Assembly: GCA_964462985.1 (NCBI GenBank)
Contig: CAYXAA010000015.1
Span: 26,737-90,736, forward strand
DNA length: 64,000 bases
From: CAYXAA01 sp964462985
Lineage (GTDB): Bacteria > Pseudomonadota > Alphaproteobacteria > Rhizobiales > Stappiaceae
Direction: 5' to 3'
Shown: in pieces, positions 27,554 through 35,191 of the stretch
How positions within the stretch are numbered: the stretch's first letter is position 1
Layout: each line of letters starts with the position of its first letter
Position numbers and translations under genes: made by a program
Notes under the pieces: generated by a model
The model's database searches: none
What the model was told of the DNA's origin: nothing
The model's input: only the letters and a program-made list of their open reading frames with translations

Positions 27554-28105
27554 TCACCCTGCCGACGTCGGCCGCGCCGCAACGAGCGCGAAGGCGCCGT
27601 GCGCGCTTTCCGTGCGGATGCCGGCGAGACCGAAGTCGCGGAACGAGGCGAGGATCGGCCCGATCACCTTGTCGGCCGGGCCGTCATAGATCAGCCAGAG
27701 CTCGCCGTCCGGCCTGAGGCTCTCGACCGCGTGCCGCAGCGCCGGGCCGGGCCTGGTCCAGAAGCTGTTGACACGGACCGCATAGGCCCGGTCGAACCCG
27801 CCCGCCGCACCAGGGCCCCCAAGGCCTGGCGTGACCGGTCCACGCTCGATGTCGCCGACCGCGACGCTCGCCCGCCCGGCCGCGATCGCCACCGCATTCA
27901 CCACCCGTGCCCGTGCTACGGCCGTCTCGGAGCGATCAATCGCAGCGACGGTCGCGCCCGGCGCCGCCGCCAGCGCCACCTCGATCCCCTGCCCCGTGCC
28001 GCAGCCGATCTCGAGCAGCCGCTCGCCCGGCCGCGGCGCAAAAAGCGCGACGGCGGCGCGAATGCGGGGCGAAGGGGCGGTCGGCGCTTTCGGGCGCGTG
28101 GTCAT
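27554..28105 (-). CDS. Class I SAM-dependent methyltransferase (cargo inside GTA cluster)
   Basis: 183 residues from the ATG at 28105. Motif I is LLEIGCGTGQGIEVAL, motif II lies around AIDRSETAVARA, and motif III is near LRPDGELWLIYDG. The fold is a plain Rossmann methyltransferase of the UbiE/Methyltransf_25 type; the substrate is unknown. It lies between the GTA tail terminator (g8) and the YHS gene, with about 225-310 nt on either side. Confidence 0.85.
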   Translation of the reverse strand: MTTRPKAPTAPSPRIRAAVALFAPRPGERLLEIGCGTGQGIEVALAAAPGATVAAIDRSETAVARARVVNAVAIAAGRASVAVGDIERGPVTPGLGGPGAAGGFDRAYAVRVNSFWTRPGPALRHAVESLRPDGELWLIYDGPADKVIGPILASFRDFGLAGIRTESAHGAFALVAARPTSAG

Positions 28106-28413
28106 GGCTGCTCTCTCATCCGGCCGGCGCTGCTTGCGCCGGTGCCGCGTCCCGTGACCGAATGTGGGAAAGTTCTGCCCGGGAATGGAGCCGAGGGCAA
28201 GCACCCCTCGACATCATCGCCCCCGCTTGAAGACCGGTTCGTCTTCTCGGATCGAGGAGAAACCGGCGCACGCCGATATCCATCCTGCCGCCTGTCATCC
28301 CGGGCTGATGCCGGCGCCCCGCGCAAGCCGCAGCCGTGCATCGGCCCCGTCCGCCGCAGCCACTCCCGCTGGGTCGCCACCTGCCTCTTTTTCATTTCTT
28401 TTCCAATGATATA
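28106..28413. other. Spacer between GTA g8 and the inserted methyltransferase gene
   Basis: About 308 nt without a supported ORF. It contains TGTCATCCCGGGCTGATGCCG near 28297, which may be a decayed end of the dispersed repeat, and an AT-rich stretch (TTTTCATTTCTTTTCCAATGATATATCAT) next to the g8 stop at 28391-28419 that could hold a transcription signal. Confidence 0.35.
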
Positions 28414-28821
28414 TCATGCCCCCTCCGTCACGGCGCGGAACGTCGCCCGCCCGCGCCAGCCGCGGGCGCCCGGCAGCCGCTCCGTGGCCGTCGCCATAGT
28501 CTGCAGCGACACCAGCCGATGGCCGGCCAGAGTCGGCGGCGTGCCCGTGGCAAGCGCCCGCGCCATCGCGCTAAGAAGATCGGCGGCCTCGCCGCGGTCC
28601 GGCGCCACCGACAGCGCCACCAGCTCGACCCGGTGTTCCAGCCCCTCGGTGAGATCGGCCGTCAGCGGGCGAGTTTCGACTCGATCGAGATAGACAAACG
28701 GATGCTTCTGCCCGCGCGGCGCGCCGTCGTAAACTTGGGCGCCGCCGAGCAGCGCCGTGATCCCGGTGTCCGCCTTCAGCACGGCGAGCAGCCCCGCGCG
28801 CAGCGCCGTTTCCGCGCTCAT
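28414..28821 (-). CDS. GTA tail terminator, DUF3168 (RcGTA g8-type)
   Basis: 135 residues. DUF3168 pattern: ETALRAGLLAVLKADTGITALLGG, then VYDGAPRGQKHPFVYLDRVE and a C-terminal GRATFRAVTE. These proteins cap the proximal end of the tail tube and join it to the head stopper. It is the last conserved gene before the non-phage insertion. Confidence 0.92.
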   Translation of the reverse strand: MSAETALRAGLLAVLKADTGITALLGGAQVYDGAPRGQKHPFVYLDRVETRPLTADLTEGLEHRVELVALSVAPDRGEAADLLSAMARALATGTPPTLAGHRLVSLQTMATATERLPGARGWRGRATFRAVTEGA

Positions 28822-28867
28822 GAGGCAGTTTCCTTAAGGGCGCTCATCGCCCCGTCTCGGAACCCCG

Positions 28868-29197
28868 TCATTGCCCTTCCTCCTCCAGCAGCAGGGTCAG
28901 CACCCCGGCGCGGCGCTCAGCGTCGTCGACGGCAAGAACGCGGAACACCCGCGGTCCCTCCGTCAGCCGCCAGCCGCCGGCAATGTCGCCGCGCGCCCGG
29001 ATCCGGGCGCGGTGGGTGGCAAGGCTGTCGGTGCGTCCGGCAACGATGCGCTCGGAAAGTCGCGCCCGGGCCAGCGCCGCCCAGACCATCGCCACCGGCT
29101 CGAAGCTGACGGCCGCGCCACCATCACCCAGCTCGGTGCGCAGCGGCCGCTCCAGCTGCATCGGCCGGTCGAAGCCGCCCGCCGGCGCCGCGCTCAC
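28868..29197 (-). CDS. GTA head-tail stopper/adaptor (RcGTA g7-type)
   Basis: 109 residues of the phage head-tail joining (SPP1 gp16-like) type: MQLERPLRTELGDGGAAVSF, then VWAALARARLSERIVAGR and a closing FRVLAVDDAERRAGVLTLL. It closes the head after DNA packaging and binds the tail. The ATG overlaps the g6 stop by 4 nt, so the pair is translationally coupled. Confidence 0.9.
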   Translation of the reverse strand: MSAAPAGGFDRPMQLERPLRTELGDGGAAVSFEPVAMVWAALARARLSERIVAGRTDSLATHRARIRARGDIAGGWRLTEGPRVFRVLAVDDAERRAGVLTLLLEEEGQ

Positions 29198-29763
29198 AGC
29201 CGCGGCACCCGGTAGCCGGCGACGAGGCCGGAAAAGCCGAACGGCATATGCGCCGTCGCAACCTCGACGCCCGCCTCGCGGTGCTCGTACCAGTGCGCCA
29301 CGAGCAGCAGCACCGCCTGGATGAGCGGCGCCGGCACGTCGTCGGCGGCCGGACCATAGCCGGCCGTGAAGTCGATCTCGATGCCGTTGAAGCGGCCGCC
29401 CGACCCCGGTACGCCGGCAGCGACCCGCAGCCGAGCCGGCGCCGCCTTGCCGTCGAGCTGGTAGGCGTCAGGGTCGAGCGCACCCGGAATGCCATCCTCG
29501 TCATAGACAGTCACCGCCGTGACGGCGGCCACCGGCGTCACGGGCAGGCGCACCACCCGCCCCGCCGGCCAGCGGTCGAGATATAGCCGCCAGGACTGCG
29601 CGATCAGCGCCCGGCGCGTCCGGCGCTCGACCTCGCTGCGGGCAGCGACGATCAGCCGGGCGATCAGCGGGTCCTCCTCCGCTGACGTGACGCGCAAATG
29701 CGCCCGCGCTTCCGCGACGCTCACCGGCTCAATCGCCGGGGGCGCCGTGACGAATGCGGTCAT
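29194..29763 (-). CDS. GTA head-tail connector/adaptor (RcGTA g6-type)
   Basis: 189 residues from the ATG at 29763. The N-terminal motif EPVSVAEARAHLRVTSAEED is the signature of the gp6-like head-tail connector family, followed by RRTRRALIAQSWRLYLDRWP and a C-terminal helix LIQAVLLLVAHWYEHREAG. It forms the adaptor ring under the portal. It is separated from the capsid gene by about 345 nt that hold repeat copy C. Confidence 0.93.
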   Translation of the reverse strand: MTAFVTAPPAIEPVSVAEARAHLRVTSAEEDPLIARLIVAARSEVERRTRRALIAQSWRLYLDRWPAGRVVRLPVTPVAAVTAVTVYDEDGIPGALDPDAYQLDGKAAPARLRVAAGVPGSGGRFNGIEIDFTAGYGPAADDVPAPLIQAVLLLVAHWYEHREAGVEVATAHMPFGFSGLVAGYRVPRL

Positions 29764-29833
29764 GATGCGGGATCCTTGAGTGTCAGGTTTTTGGGTTGGG
29801 CCGAAAGCACGAGGCGCCGCTGCAGTCTCAGCC

Positions 29834-29950
29834 GTCATCCTGAACCGCGCGCAGCGAAGCTGCGTCGCGAGCATCAGGGCTCAGGTCGCGCGTTGGCGCG
29901 TCCGACTGCGCGGTCAGCGCCCTTTTCCGCTGGTCGGGGCAAGGAGCGGC
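29834..29950 (+). repeat. Dispersed palindromic repeat, copy C (diverged)
   Basis: Starts GTCATCCTGAACCGCGCGCA, with an AGCGAAGCT hairpin replacing the usual GCGCCGAAGGCGC. A GGTCGCGCGTTGGCGCGTCC hairpin region and GGTCAGCGC follow. Same orientation and layout as copies A, B, D and E but clearly more diverged. It lies between the capsid and connector genes; boundaries are approximate. Confidence 0.6.
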
Positions 29951-30109
29951 TGAAGCCCGCTCGTCGTGCGCGGGGGCCCGGATCTCTTGATACCGCAGAC
30001 AACCAGGGTTTACCCCGGTTGTGCACGACGAAGGAGGCAAGTCGGGACCACCCGACTTGCCGGCGGCCCACGGTCCGGGGAGGCCGAGTGGAGCGGCGAG
30101 GCCTCGCGC

Positions 30110-31435
30110 CTACGCCGAAAACACCAGCAGCTTGATCGCGTCGAAATCCTGTACCCCGCCGCCGACGCGTTTGGTGGTGTAGAACAGCACGTAAGGCTTC
30201 GACGAATAGGGATCGCGCAGGATGCGCACGCCGGTGCGGTCGACGACAAGATAGCCGCGCTTGAAATCGCCGAAGGCAATTGCCGCCGCATCCGCGCCGA
30301 TGTCGGGCATGTCCTCGGCCTCCGTGACCGGAAAGGCCATCAGCGTTGCCGGTGCGCCCGCCGTCGCCGGCGGTTGCCAGAGATAGTTGCCGTCGCCGTC
30401 CTTGAGCTTGCGCAGCGCCCCTTGCGTCTTGCGGTTCATGACGAAACGGCCGTTCTGGCGGTAGCCGGCCTTCAATGCATAGATCAGGTCGATCAAGACG
30501 TCGGCCGGGTCGCTGGCGGCAAAGCCACCGGCAACCCCGGTCTTCACGGTGCCGATCCGGCCCCACTGCCAGGCGCTCTCGTCGACGCGGGTGTAGTCGA
30601 GGAAGCCGCGCGGCTTGTTGAGGCCGTCGCCGGCGACGAAGGCCGCCCCCTCCTGTTCGGCAAAGGCGGTCTCGACCTCCCCGGCAAGCCATTCGTCGAC
30701 GTCGACGGCAGCGTCCTCCAGCAGCGTCGCGGTCGCCGCCGGCATGGCGTAAAGCTCCATGGTCGGGAAGGCGAGCTCTGCGAGTGTCGGCGCCGCGGTC
30801 TCGGGCCGGGCCGCCGTCTCGGCAACCCAGCCGGTCGCCGGACCGCTCAGCGAATAGGGCTTCTTGAAGACGCTTGCCGAAACGCTGCGGGCGCCGGCGA
30901 TCGCCCGGATCGGCGACACCTGGGCAAGCCGTCTCAGGATGCCGGCCTCGGTCTCCTCCGGCACCAGATAGCCGCCGTCCGGATCCGATCCGGCGGAGAG
31001 CGCCTTGACCTCGAGCGGGCGCAGTCCCTCCTCGCGGCCGCAGCGCATGTAGCTCTCGAACGCCGCCTTGTGTTCGATCGCCGCCCCGCTGCGAAAGCCC
31101 GTCCCCTTCTCCTCGCCCTTGCGGGGTCGCACCTGCTGCAGCGCCAGTTCGTCGATGCGGCGCTGCTGAAGATCGAGGGCGCGATCCATGCGGGCGAGCT
31201 TTTCGGACAGGAGCGGGTCCACCGCGTCGCGGCGCTCCAGCTCGGCCAGCCGCTCCTCGTTGGTGTCGCGATAGGCCGCGAAGCTGCGGTGTAGCTCGTC
31301 AAGCGCCTCGGGCAGCGTGCCGCCGCCTGGGGCCGCAAACGTGGCGGCCGGATTGCTGCCTGGCCCGGCTGCCTTGGTCTCATAGCCCACGCCGCCGGCG
31401 GCCGCACCAAGCCCGCTCTCATGGATGTTGGTCAT
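30110..31435 (-). CDS. GTA major capsid protein, HK97 fold (RcGTA g5-type)
   Basis: 441 residues. A charged, helical N-terminal part (about 45-110) acts as the scaffolding delta-domain removed by the protease. The HK97 capsid domain follows: SDPDGGYLVPEETEAGILRR, SPIRAIAGARSVSASVFKKP, then EWLAGEVETAFAEQEGAAFV and GDGLNKPRGFLDY, ending YSSKPYVLFYTTKRVGGGVQ. It sits directly downstream of the protease gene. Confidence 0.96.
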   Translation of the reverse strand: MTNIHESGLGAAAGGVGYETKAAGPGSNPAATFAAPGGGTLPEALDELHRSFAAYRDTNEERLAELERRDAVDPLLSEKLARMDRALDLQQRRIDELALQQVRPRKGEEKGTGFRSGAAIEHKAAFESYMRCGREEGLRPLEVKALSAGSDPDGGYLVPEETEAGILRRLAQVSPIRAIAGARSVSASVFKKPYSLSGPATGWVAETAARPETAAPTLAELAFPTMELYAMPAATATLLEDAAVDVDEWLAGEVETAFAEQEGAAFVAGDGLNKPRGFLDYTRVDESAWQWGRIGTVKTGVAGGFAASDPADVLIDLIYALKAGYRQNGRFVMNRKTQGALRKLKDGDGNYLWQPPATAGAPATLMAFPVTEAEDMPDIGADAAAIAFGDFKRGYLVVDRTGVRILRDPYSSKPYVLFYTTKRVGGGVQDFDAIKLLVFSA

Positions 31436-31439
31436 GCTC

Positions 31440-31955
31440 TCAGGTCCTCCTCAGGGGATAAGAAAACGGCCGCGACAAGGGACCCGCGGCTCCGGTCTCG
31501 AGGCCGCATGGCCACGCCTTGGCCGCGGAAACGCGGGCAAGCGGTTGCAGGGGGAAGGTCACCAGCGACACCTCCCACAGGTCGAGGTCGTAGAGTTTCC
31601 GCAGCCCGCTCGTGCGGTCGCGGATTGCGCTGCGGGTGCGAAAGCCGATCGACAGCCCGTCGAGTGCACCGGCAGCGATCAGGAGCGCCGCCTCGTCGGC
31701 GAGTCCGAGCCCGCTGATGAGGCGGCCGCGGACGTGGAGCCCGCGGGCGTCCTCGCCGATCTCGGTGATGACGCCGATCGGCCGCGCCGGGTCGTGCTGC
31801 CACAGCAGCCGGATGCCGGCCGCGCCGCGCTCCGTCAGAGCCCGACGAAAGGCGCCGCGCATCACCACGTCGCCGCCGCCGTCGGCAACGCCGAACACGC
31901 TGGCGTAACCGGCGATTAGCCCACCGGGCAGCCCGCCGGATGGAGCGCCGTTCAT
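31440..31955 (-). CDS. GTA prohead protease, HK97 family (RcGTA g4-type)
   Basis: 171 residues from the ATG at 31955. Caseinolytic-type serine protease fold with the expected triad His54 (LLWQHDPARPIG), Ser102 (LDGLSIGFRT) and Glu128 (DLWEVSLVTFP). It trims the capsid delta-domain during head maturation. The start overlaps the stop of a 39-aa ORF by 4 nt, and the capsid gene follows within a few nucleotides. Confidence 0.93.
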   Translation of the reverse strand: MNGAPSGGLPGGLIAGYASVFGVADGGGDVVMRGAFRRALTERGAAGIRLLWQHDPARPIGVITEIGEDARGLHVRGRLISGLGLADEAALLIAAGALDGLSIGFRTRSAIRDRTSGLRKLYDLDLWEVSLVTFPLQPLARVSAAKAWPCGLETGAAGPLSRPFSYPLRRT

Positions 31956-32071
31956 ACGGCCTTCCGCGCGGCCAGCAGCGCCGCGAGCACGGCGGCAAAG
32001 CGGGCAAAGACCTCGGCATGACCGGCGCACGGCCGGCTCCGCGCCGCCCGCCGGGGCGTCGTCTGTGACAT
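31952..32071 (-). CDS. 39-aa basic small protein between portal and protease genes
   Basis: An ATG at 32071 preceded by GGAGAAGCAACC opens a frame of 39 residues: MSQTTPRRAARSRPCAGHAE, then a hydrophobic AVLAALLA segment. It ends in a TGA overlapping the protease ATG (ATGA). The strong ribosome-binding site and coupling make translation likely. Function unknown; it may be a GTA morphogenesis accessory or only a leader that couples protease translation. Confidence 0.6.
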   Translation of the reverse strand: MSQTTPRRAARSRPCAGHAEVFARFAAVLAALLAARKAV

Positions 32072-32225
32072 GGTTGCTTCTCCGATGTTGATCGTGATGG
32101 CCCCCCCCTCGGAGCGGCTCAGGGACACTCTGGGGGGCGACGAGGCCGAGGCGCCGGTCATTCGCGGACAGGACCTCGCTCAACGCCGGTTTTCCGAATC
32201 CGGCGAATCCCTTGGCGGCGTCTCC

Positions 32226-32420
32226 TCAACCGTCGTCGAGCTCGTTGAACAATCGATTCAAGCGCGCGATCGCCTGGACGAAATCGTTGAAGCGGCGATT
32301 GGAGGCGGAGAGTTCCTTGAGCGTCATCACCGTCAATGCACTCGCCGAGCTCGCCCACAGGAACAGCACCAGGTGGGCGAGGTCGCCGTGTTCGGCTATG
32401 GTCTTCAGCGCGGCGTCCAT
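32226..32420 (-). CDS. Small GTA protein between portal and protease genes (g3.5 position)
   Basis: 64 residues. A hydrophobic stretch (LAHLVLFLWASSASALTVM) is followed by an amphipathic helix (LNRLFNELDDG). RcGTA also has a small ORF (g3.5) at this place, so this is probably its counterpart. The start at 32420 is preceded by GGGAGCAGGG, and the gene lies 24 nt after the portal stop. Its biochemical role is not known. Confidence 0.7.
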   Translation of the reverse strand: MDAALKTIAEHGDLAHLVLFLWASSASALTVMTLKELSASNRRFNDFVQAIARLNRLFNELDDG

Positions 32421-32444
32421 GACCCTGCTCCCGTCCGCTTCGCC

Positions 32445-33644
32445 TCAGGCCGCATCGTCGTCCCCGCTGCGGTCGCCGTCTTCGACGCCGTAGCCAACGG
32501 CAAGTCGCTTCTCGTCGCGGCTGAGGAAGCCCGCCGCCTCGACCCGGCGCCAAAGCGCCTCGCGTTCTTCCGACAGTGCCTCGATGCGGTCGAGGTCGGG
32601 CGCAAGCCGCAGCGCCCCGCCATAGGCCGGGCCGAGCCAGCCCGCGATTGCCGCCGCGACCCGTCCGGACAGGGGTAGCACGGTCTGGCGCCAGAACGCG
32701 CGGTTGGCCTCCTGGTAGTTGGCATAGGTGTTGTCGCCCGGAATGCCGAGCAGCATCGGCGGCACGCCGAAGGCGAGCGCGATCTCGCGCGCCGCCTGGT
32801 TCTTTGCGGCGATGAAGTCCATGTCCTTCGGCGCGAACCCCATCGGCTTCCAGTCGAGCCCGCCTTCGAGCAGGAGCGGCCGCCCGGCGTTGCGTGCGCC
32901 CTGGTGGCCGGCCTCGAGCTCGGCCTTCAGCCGCTCGAACTGCTCGTCGGAAAGATTGGCCCCGTCCGGCCCGGCATAGATCAGCGCGCCCGAGGGCCGT
33001 GCTGCATTGTCGAGCAGCGCCTTGTTCCAGGCCGAGGCGGCGTTGTGCAGGTCGAGGCTGACTTGTGCCGCCTCCACCGGCGAGAAGCCGTAGTGATCGT
33101 CGAGCGGATGGAAGATTTTCAGGTGCAGCACCGGCGAGACTGCGCCCGGCGCCTCCGGCGCGAAGCGCACCGTGCGGCCGCCGACCGAATAGTCGTAGCC
33201 TGCCGGCCAGCCGGCCGCCCCCGGCACGACCCTGACCCGGTCGGGCCTCAGCACATGCAGCTCGCGCGGGCTGCCGTCGAGCAGGACCAGCTCGAGATAG
33301 CCGTTGCCGGCGACCGTCAGGTGGCCGTAGAGCTCCTCAAGCAGCGCCGCGCCGGTCGCGCCCGGATGCGGCTGCGCCAGCAGCTCGAGCAGCGGGTGGC
33401 GGTCGCGCTCGCGCGTCCCGTCATAAAGCACCAGCGGCACGCTCGCCGCCGCCTCCGCGATCATCCGCACCGCGCGGTGCACCACCGGATTGCGGGCATA
33501 GCCCTCCCGCGTCAGCGCCGCATAGTCTCGCGGCGTCCACACCGGCCGACCCGCCGCCTGCCAGGCGATCAGCCGCGCCGTCCGCGACGCCTTGGCCTCG
33601 GTGGGGCCGGTAAGAACCCTTTCAAGCAACCCGCGCAAGCCCAT
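32445..33644 (-). CDS. GTA portal protein, HK97 family (RcGTA g3-type)
   Basis: 399 residues with a full HK97-type portal pattern: NPVVHRAVRMIAEAAASVPL, LLEELYGHLTVAGNGYLELV, LHLKIFHPLDDHYGFSPVEA, SGALIYAGPDGANLSDEQFE, FGVPPMLLGIPGDNTYANYQ. It forms the dodecameric ring through which DNA enters the head. The C terminus is acidic and short. About 225 nt separate it from the terminase. Confidence 0.95.
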   Translation of the reverse strand: MGLRGLLERVLTGPTEAKASRTARLIAWQAAGRPVWTPRDYAALTREGYARNPVVHRAVRMIAEAAASVPLVLYDGTRERDRHPLLELLAQPHPGATGAALLEELYGHLTVAGNGYLELVLLDGSPRELHVLRPDRVRVVPGAAGWPAGYDYSVGGRTVRFAPEAPGAVSPVLHLKIFHPLDDHYGFSPVEAAQVSLDLHNAASAWNKALLDNAARPSGALIYAGPDGANLSDEQFERLKAELEAGHQGARNAGRPLLLEGGLDWKPMGFAPKDMDFIAAKNQAAREIALAFGVPPMLLGIPGDNTYANYQEANRAFWRQTVLPLSGRVAAAIAGWLGPAYGGALRLAPDLDRIEALSEEREALWRRVEAAGFLSRDEKRLAVGYGVEDGDRSGDDDAA

Positions 33645-33678
33645 GGCACAGAATCCTTTTTCGCCCCGGCTTCACACG

Positions 33679-33731
33679 GTGATTCAGCCGGCTCAGAAGG
33701 TGATTCAAACTGCTCAGAAAGTGAGTCAGGA
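33679..33731 (+). repeat. Short tandem repeat, 21-nt unit, in the terminase-portal spacer
   Basis: Units GTGATTCAGCCGGCTCAGAA(G) at 33679-33699 and GTGATTCAAACTGCTCAGAA(A) at 33700-33720 are followed by a partial third unit GTGAGTCAGG. The rest of the 33645-33868 spacer holds no supported gene. Read on the plus strand the repeat would encode VIQPAQK/VIQTAQK, but no ribosome-binding site supports an antisense ORF. Confidence 0.6.
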
Positions 33732-33868
33732 GGCGGTTGCCCGCCGGCGGCCGGACATCACCTCAGTTGCACGCACGGAGACGGCGATGACCTGCGCAGG
33801 GTGGGCAACGTCTGGGCACACGACTGGTCGGGCCTCATGGCGATAGCCCCTCACCCCTCAGCCGCCCC

Positions 33869-35191
33869 TCACACCACCCGCATCCGCGGCTCGCCCGCCG
33901 TCCTCAGCATCAATTCGCTCAGCGCCCAGACCAGGGCGTCGAGGCGGTCCGGGGAGCGGCCCGAGCTGAGCCCGTCCGCGCCGAAGTCGGCCATCTCGTC
34001 CTCCAGCGCCGGGAAGACGCCGGCGTGGCGGACCCGGCCCTGTTCGTAGAGCAGCGCCACCGGCTCGGCCCGCACCGCCTTGCCGCGGGTCGCCCGCACC
34101 AGGCGCACCGGCACGCCGGGGTCGGCACCGCGGATCACCTCGCGCACCATCTCGCCGCCCTGGTTGGCCTCGGCGACCAGGCAGTCGGCGGCGAGCTCCC
34201 GCCACAGCCTGACCGCGGCCCCGGCCCAGTCGCCGGGCTTGGCCCGCGCCCGGGTGCGGTCGGCGAGGACATAGCCCGTGCCGTCGGGGCCGAGCCCGGC
34301 GGCGACGATGCCGCAGGCGTCGGAGCGCCGGCCGGAGGAGGCCGGCGGGTCGACCGCAACCACGATCCGCGCCAGCTCCGGCGCCGCCGCCACCCGCCCC
34401 GCCTCGATTATCGCGCGCGGGAACAGCGCGTCCGGCCGGTCCTCGATCAACTCGCCGTCGAGCTCCTGTCGCCCGAGCCGGGTACCGGCGTAGCGCCGCC
34501 GCACCGCGGCAAGGAACCCCGGCGCCAGGTGCGCTCGGTTGGCCTCGCTCGCCGCCGTGACAAGCGCCGTCTCCGGATCGGCGACCAGCCGCCGCATCAG
34601 CGGCGTCGGCCGCGGCGTCGTCGTCGCCAGCAGCCGCGGGTGCTCGCCGAGCCTGAGGCCGAACTGCAGCATGTCGAAGGTCTCCTCCGCCCGGCGCCAC
34701 TTTCCGAGCTCGTCGCCCCAGGCAAGATCGAACTCCGGCCCGCGCAGCGCCTCCGGGTCCTCGGAGGAGAATGCATGGGCGACCGCCCCGTTCGGCCATT
34801 CGAGACGCCGCCGCGATGGCAACCATTCCGGTCGCTCGTGCGGCGGATGCACCGCCAGCAAACCGGAGACACCCTCGATCATCACCTCGCGCACGTCGGC
34901 GAAGGTCTCGCCGATCAGCGCGATCTGCCGCGCCGGCCCGCCGCCTGCCCCGGCGACGCAGGCGCGCACCCACTCGGCCCCGGCACGGGTCTTGCCGGCG
35001 CCGCGCCCGGCCATCAGCAGCCAGACCCGCCAAGTACCCTCGGGCGGCAGCTGATGGGCATGGGCCCACAGCGGCCAATCATGCTTCAGGAACGTCAGCT
35101 CCGCCGTCGTCAGCCCCGCCAGGAAGGTCGGCAGCAGCCCCCGCCGCGCCGAGGCGAGCAAGCCGTCCTTCAAGCTCGGCGCGCAGGACAT
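33869..35191 (-). CDS. GTA large terminase (ATPase/nuclease; RcGTA g2-type)
   Basis: 440 residues from the ATG at 35191, preceded by GGTGGAGAACG. ATPase: Walker A LLMAGRGAGKTRAG, Walker B FDLAWGDELGKW and coupling motif LLATTTPRP. RNase H-like nuclease: acidic residues in VVAVDPPAS, VAEANQGGEM and RLDALVWALSEL. It packages headful host DNA, and all motor and nuclease residues appear intact. It overlaps the small terminase gene by 113 nt. Confidence 0.95.
   Translation of the reverse strand: MSCAPSLKDGLLASARRGLLPTFLAGLTTAELTFLKHDWPLWAHAHQLPPEGTWRVWLLMAGRGAGKTRAGAEWVRACVAGAGGGPARQIALIGETFADVREVMIEGVSGLLAVHPPHERPEWLPSRRRLEWPNGAVAHAFSSEDPEALRGPEFDLAWGDELGKWRRAEETFDMLQFGLRLGEHPRLLATTTPRPTPLMRRLVADPETALVTAASEANRAHLAPGFLAAVRRRYAGTRLGRQELDGELIEDRPDALFPRAIIEAGRVAAAPELARIVVAVDPPASSGRRSDACGIVAAGLGPDGTGYVLADRTRARAKPGDWAGAAVRLWRELAADCLVAEANQGGEMVREVIRGADPGVPVRLVRATRGKAVRAEPVALLYEQGRVRHAGVFPALEDEMADFGADGLSSGRSPDRLDALVWALSELMLRTAGEPRMRVV

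Noticed and set aside
33643..33846. Small plus-strand ORF carrying the VIQ-AQK repeat in the terminase-portal spacer
   Set aside because: Starts on the opposite strand of the portal start codon and has no Shine-Dalgarno; the repeat is kept as a DNA feature only.
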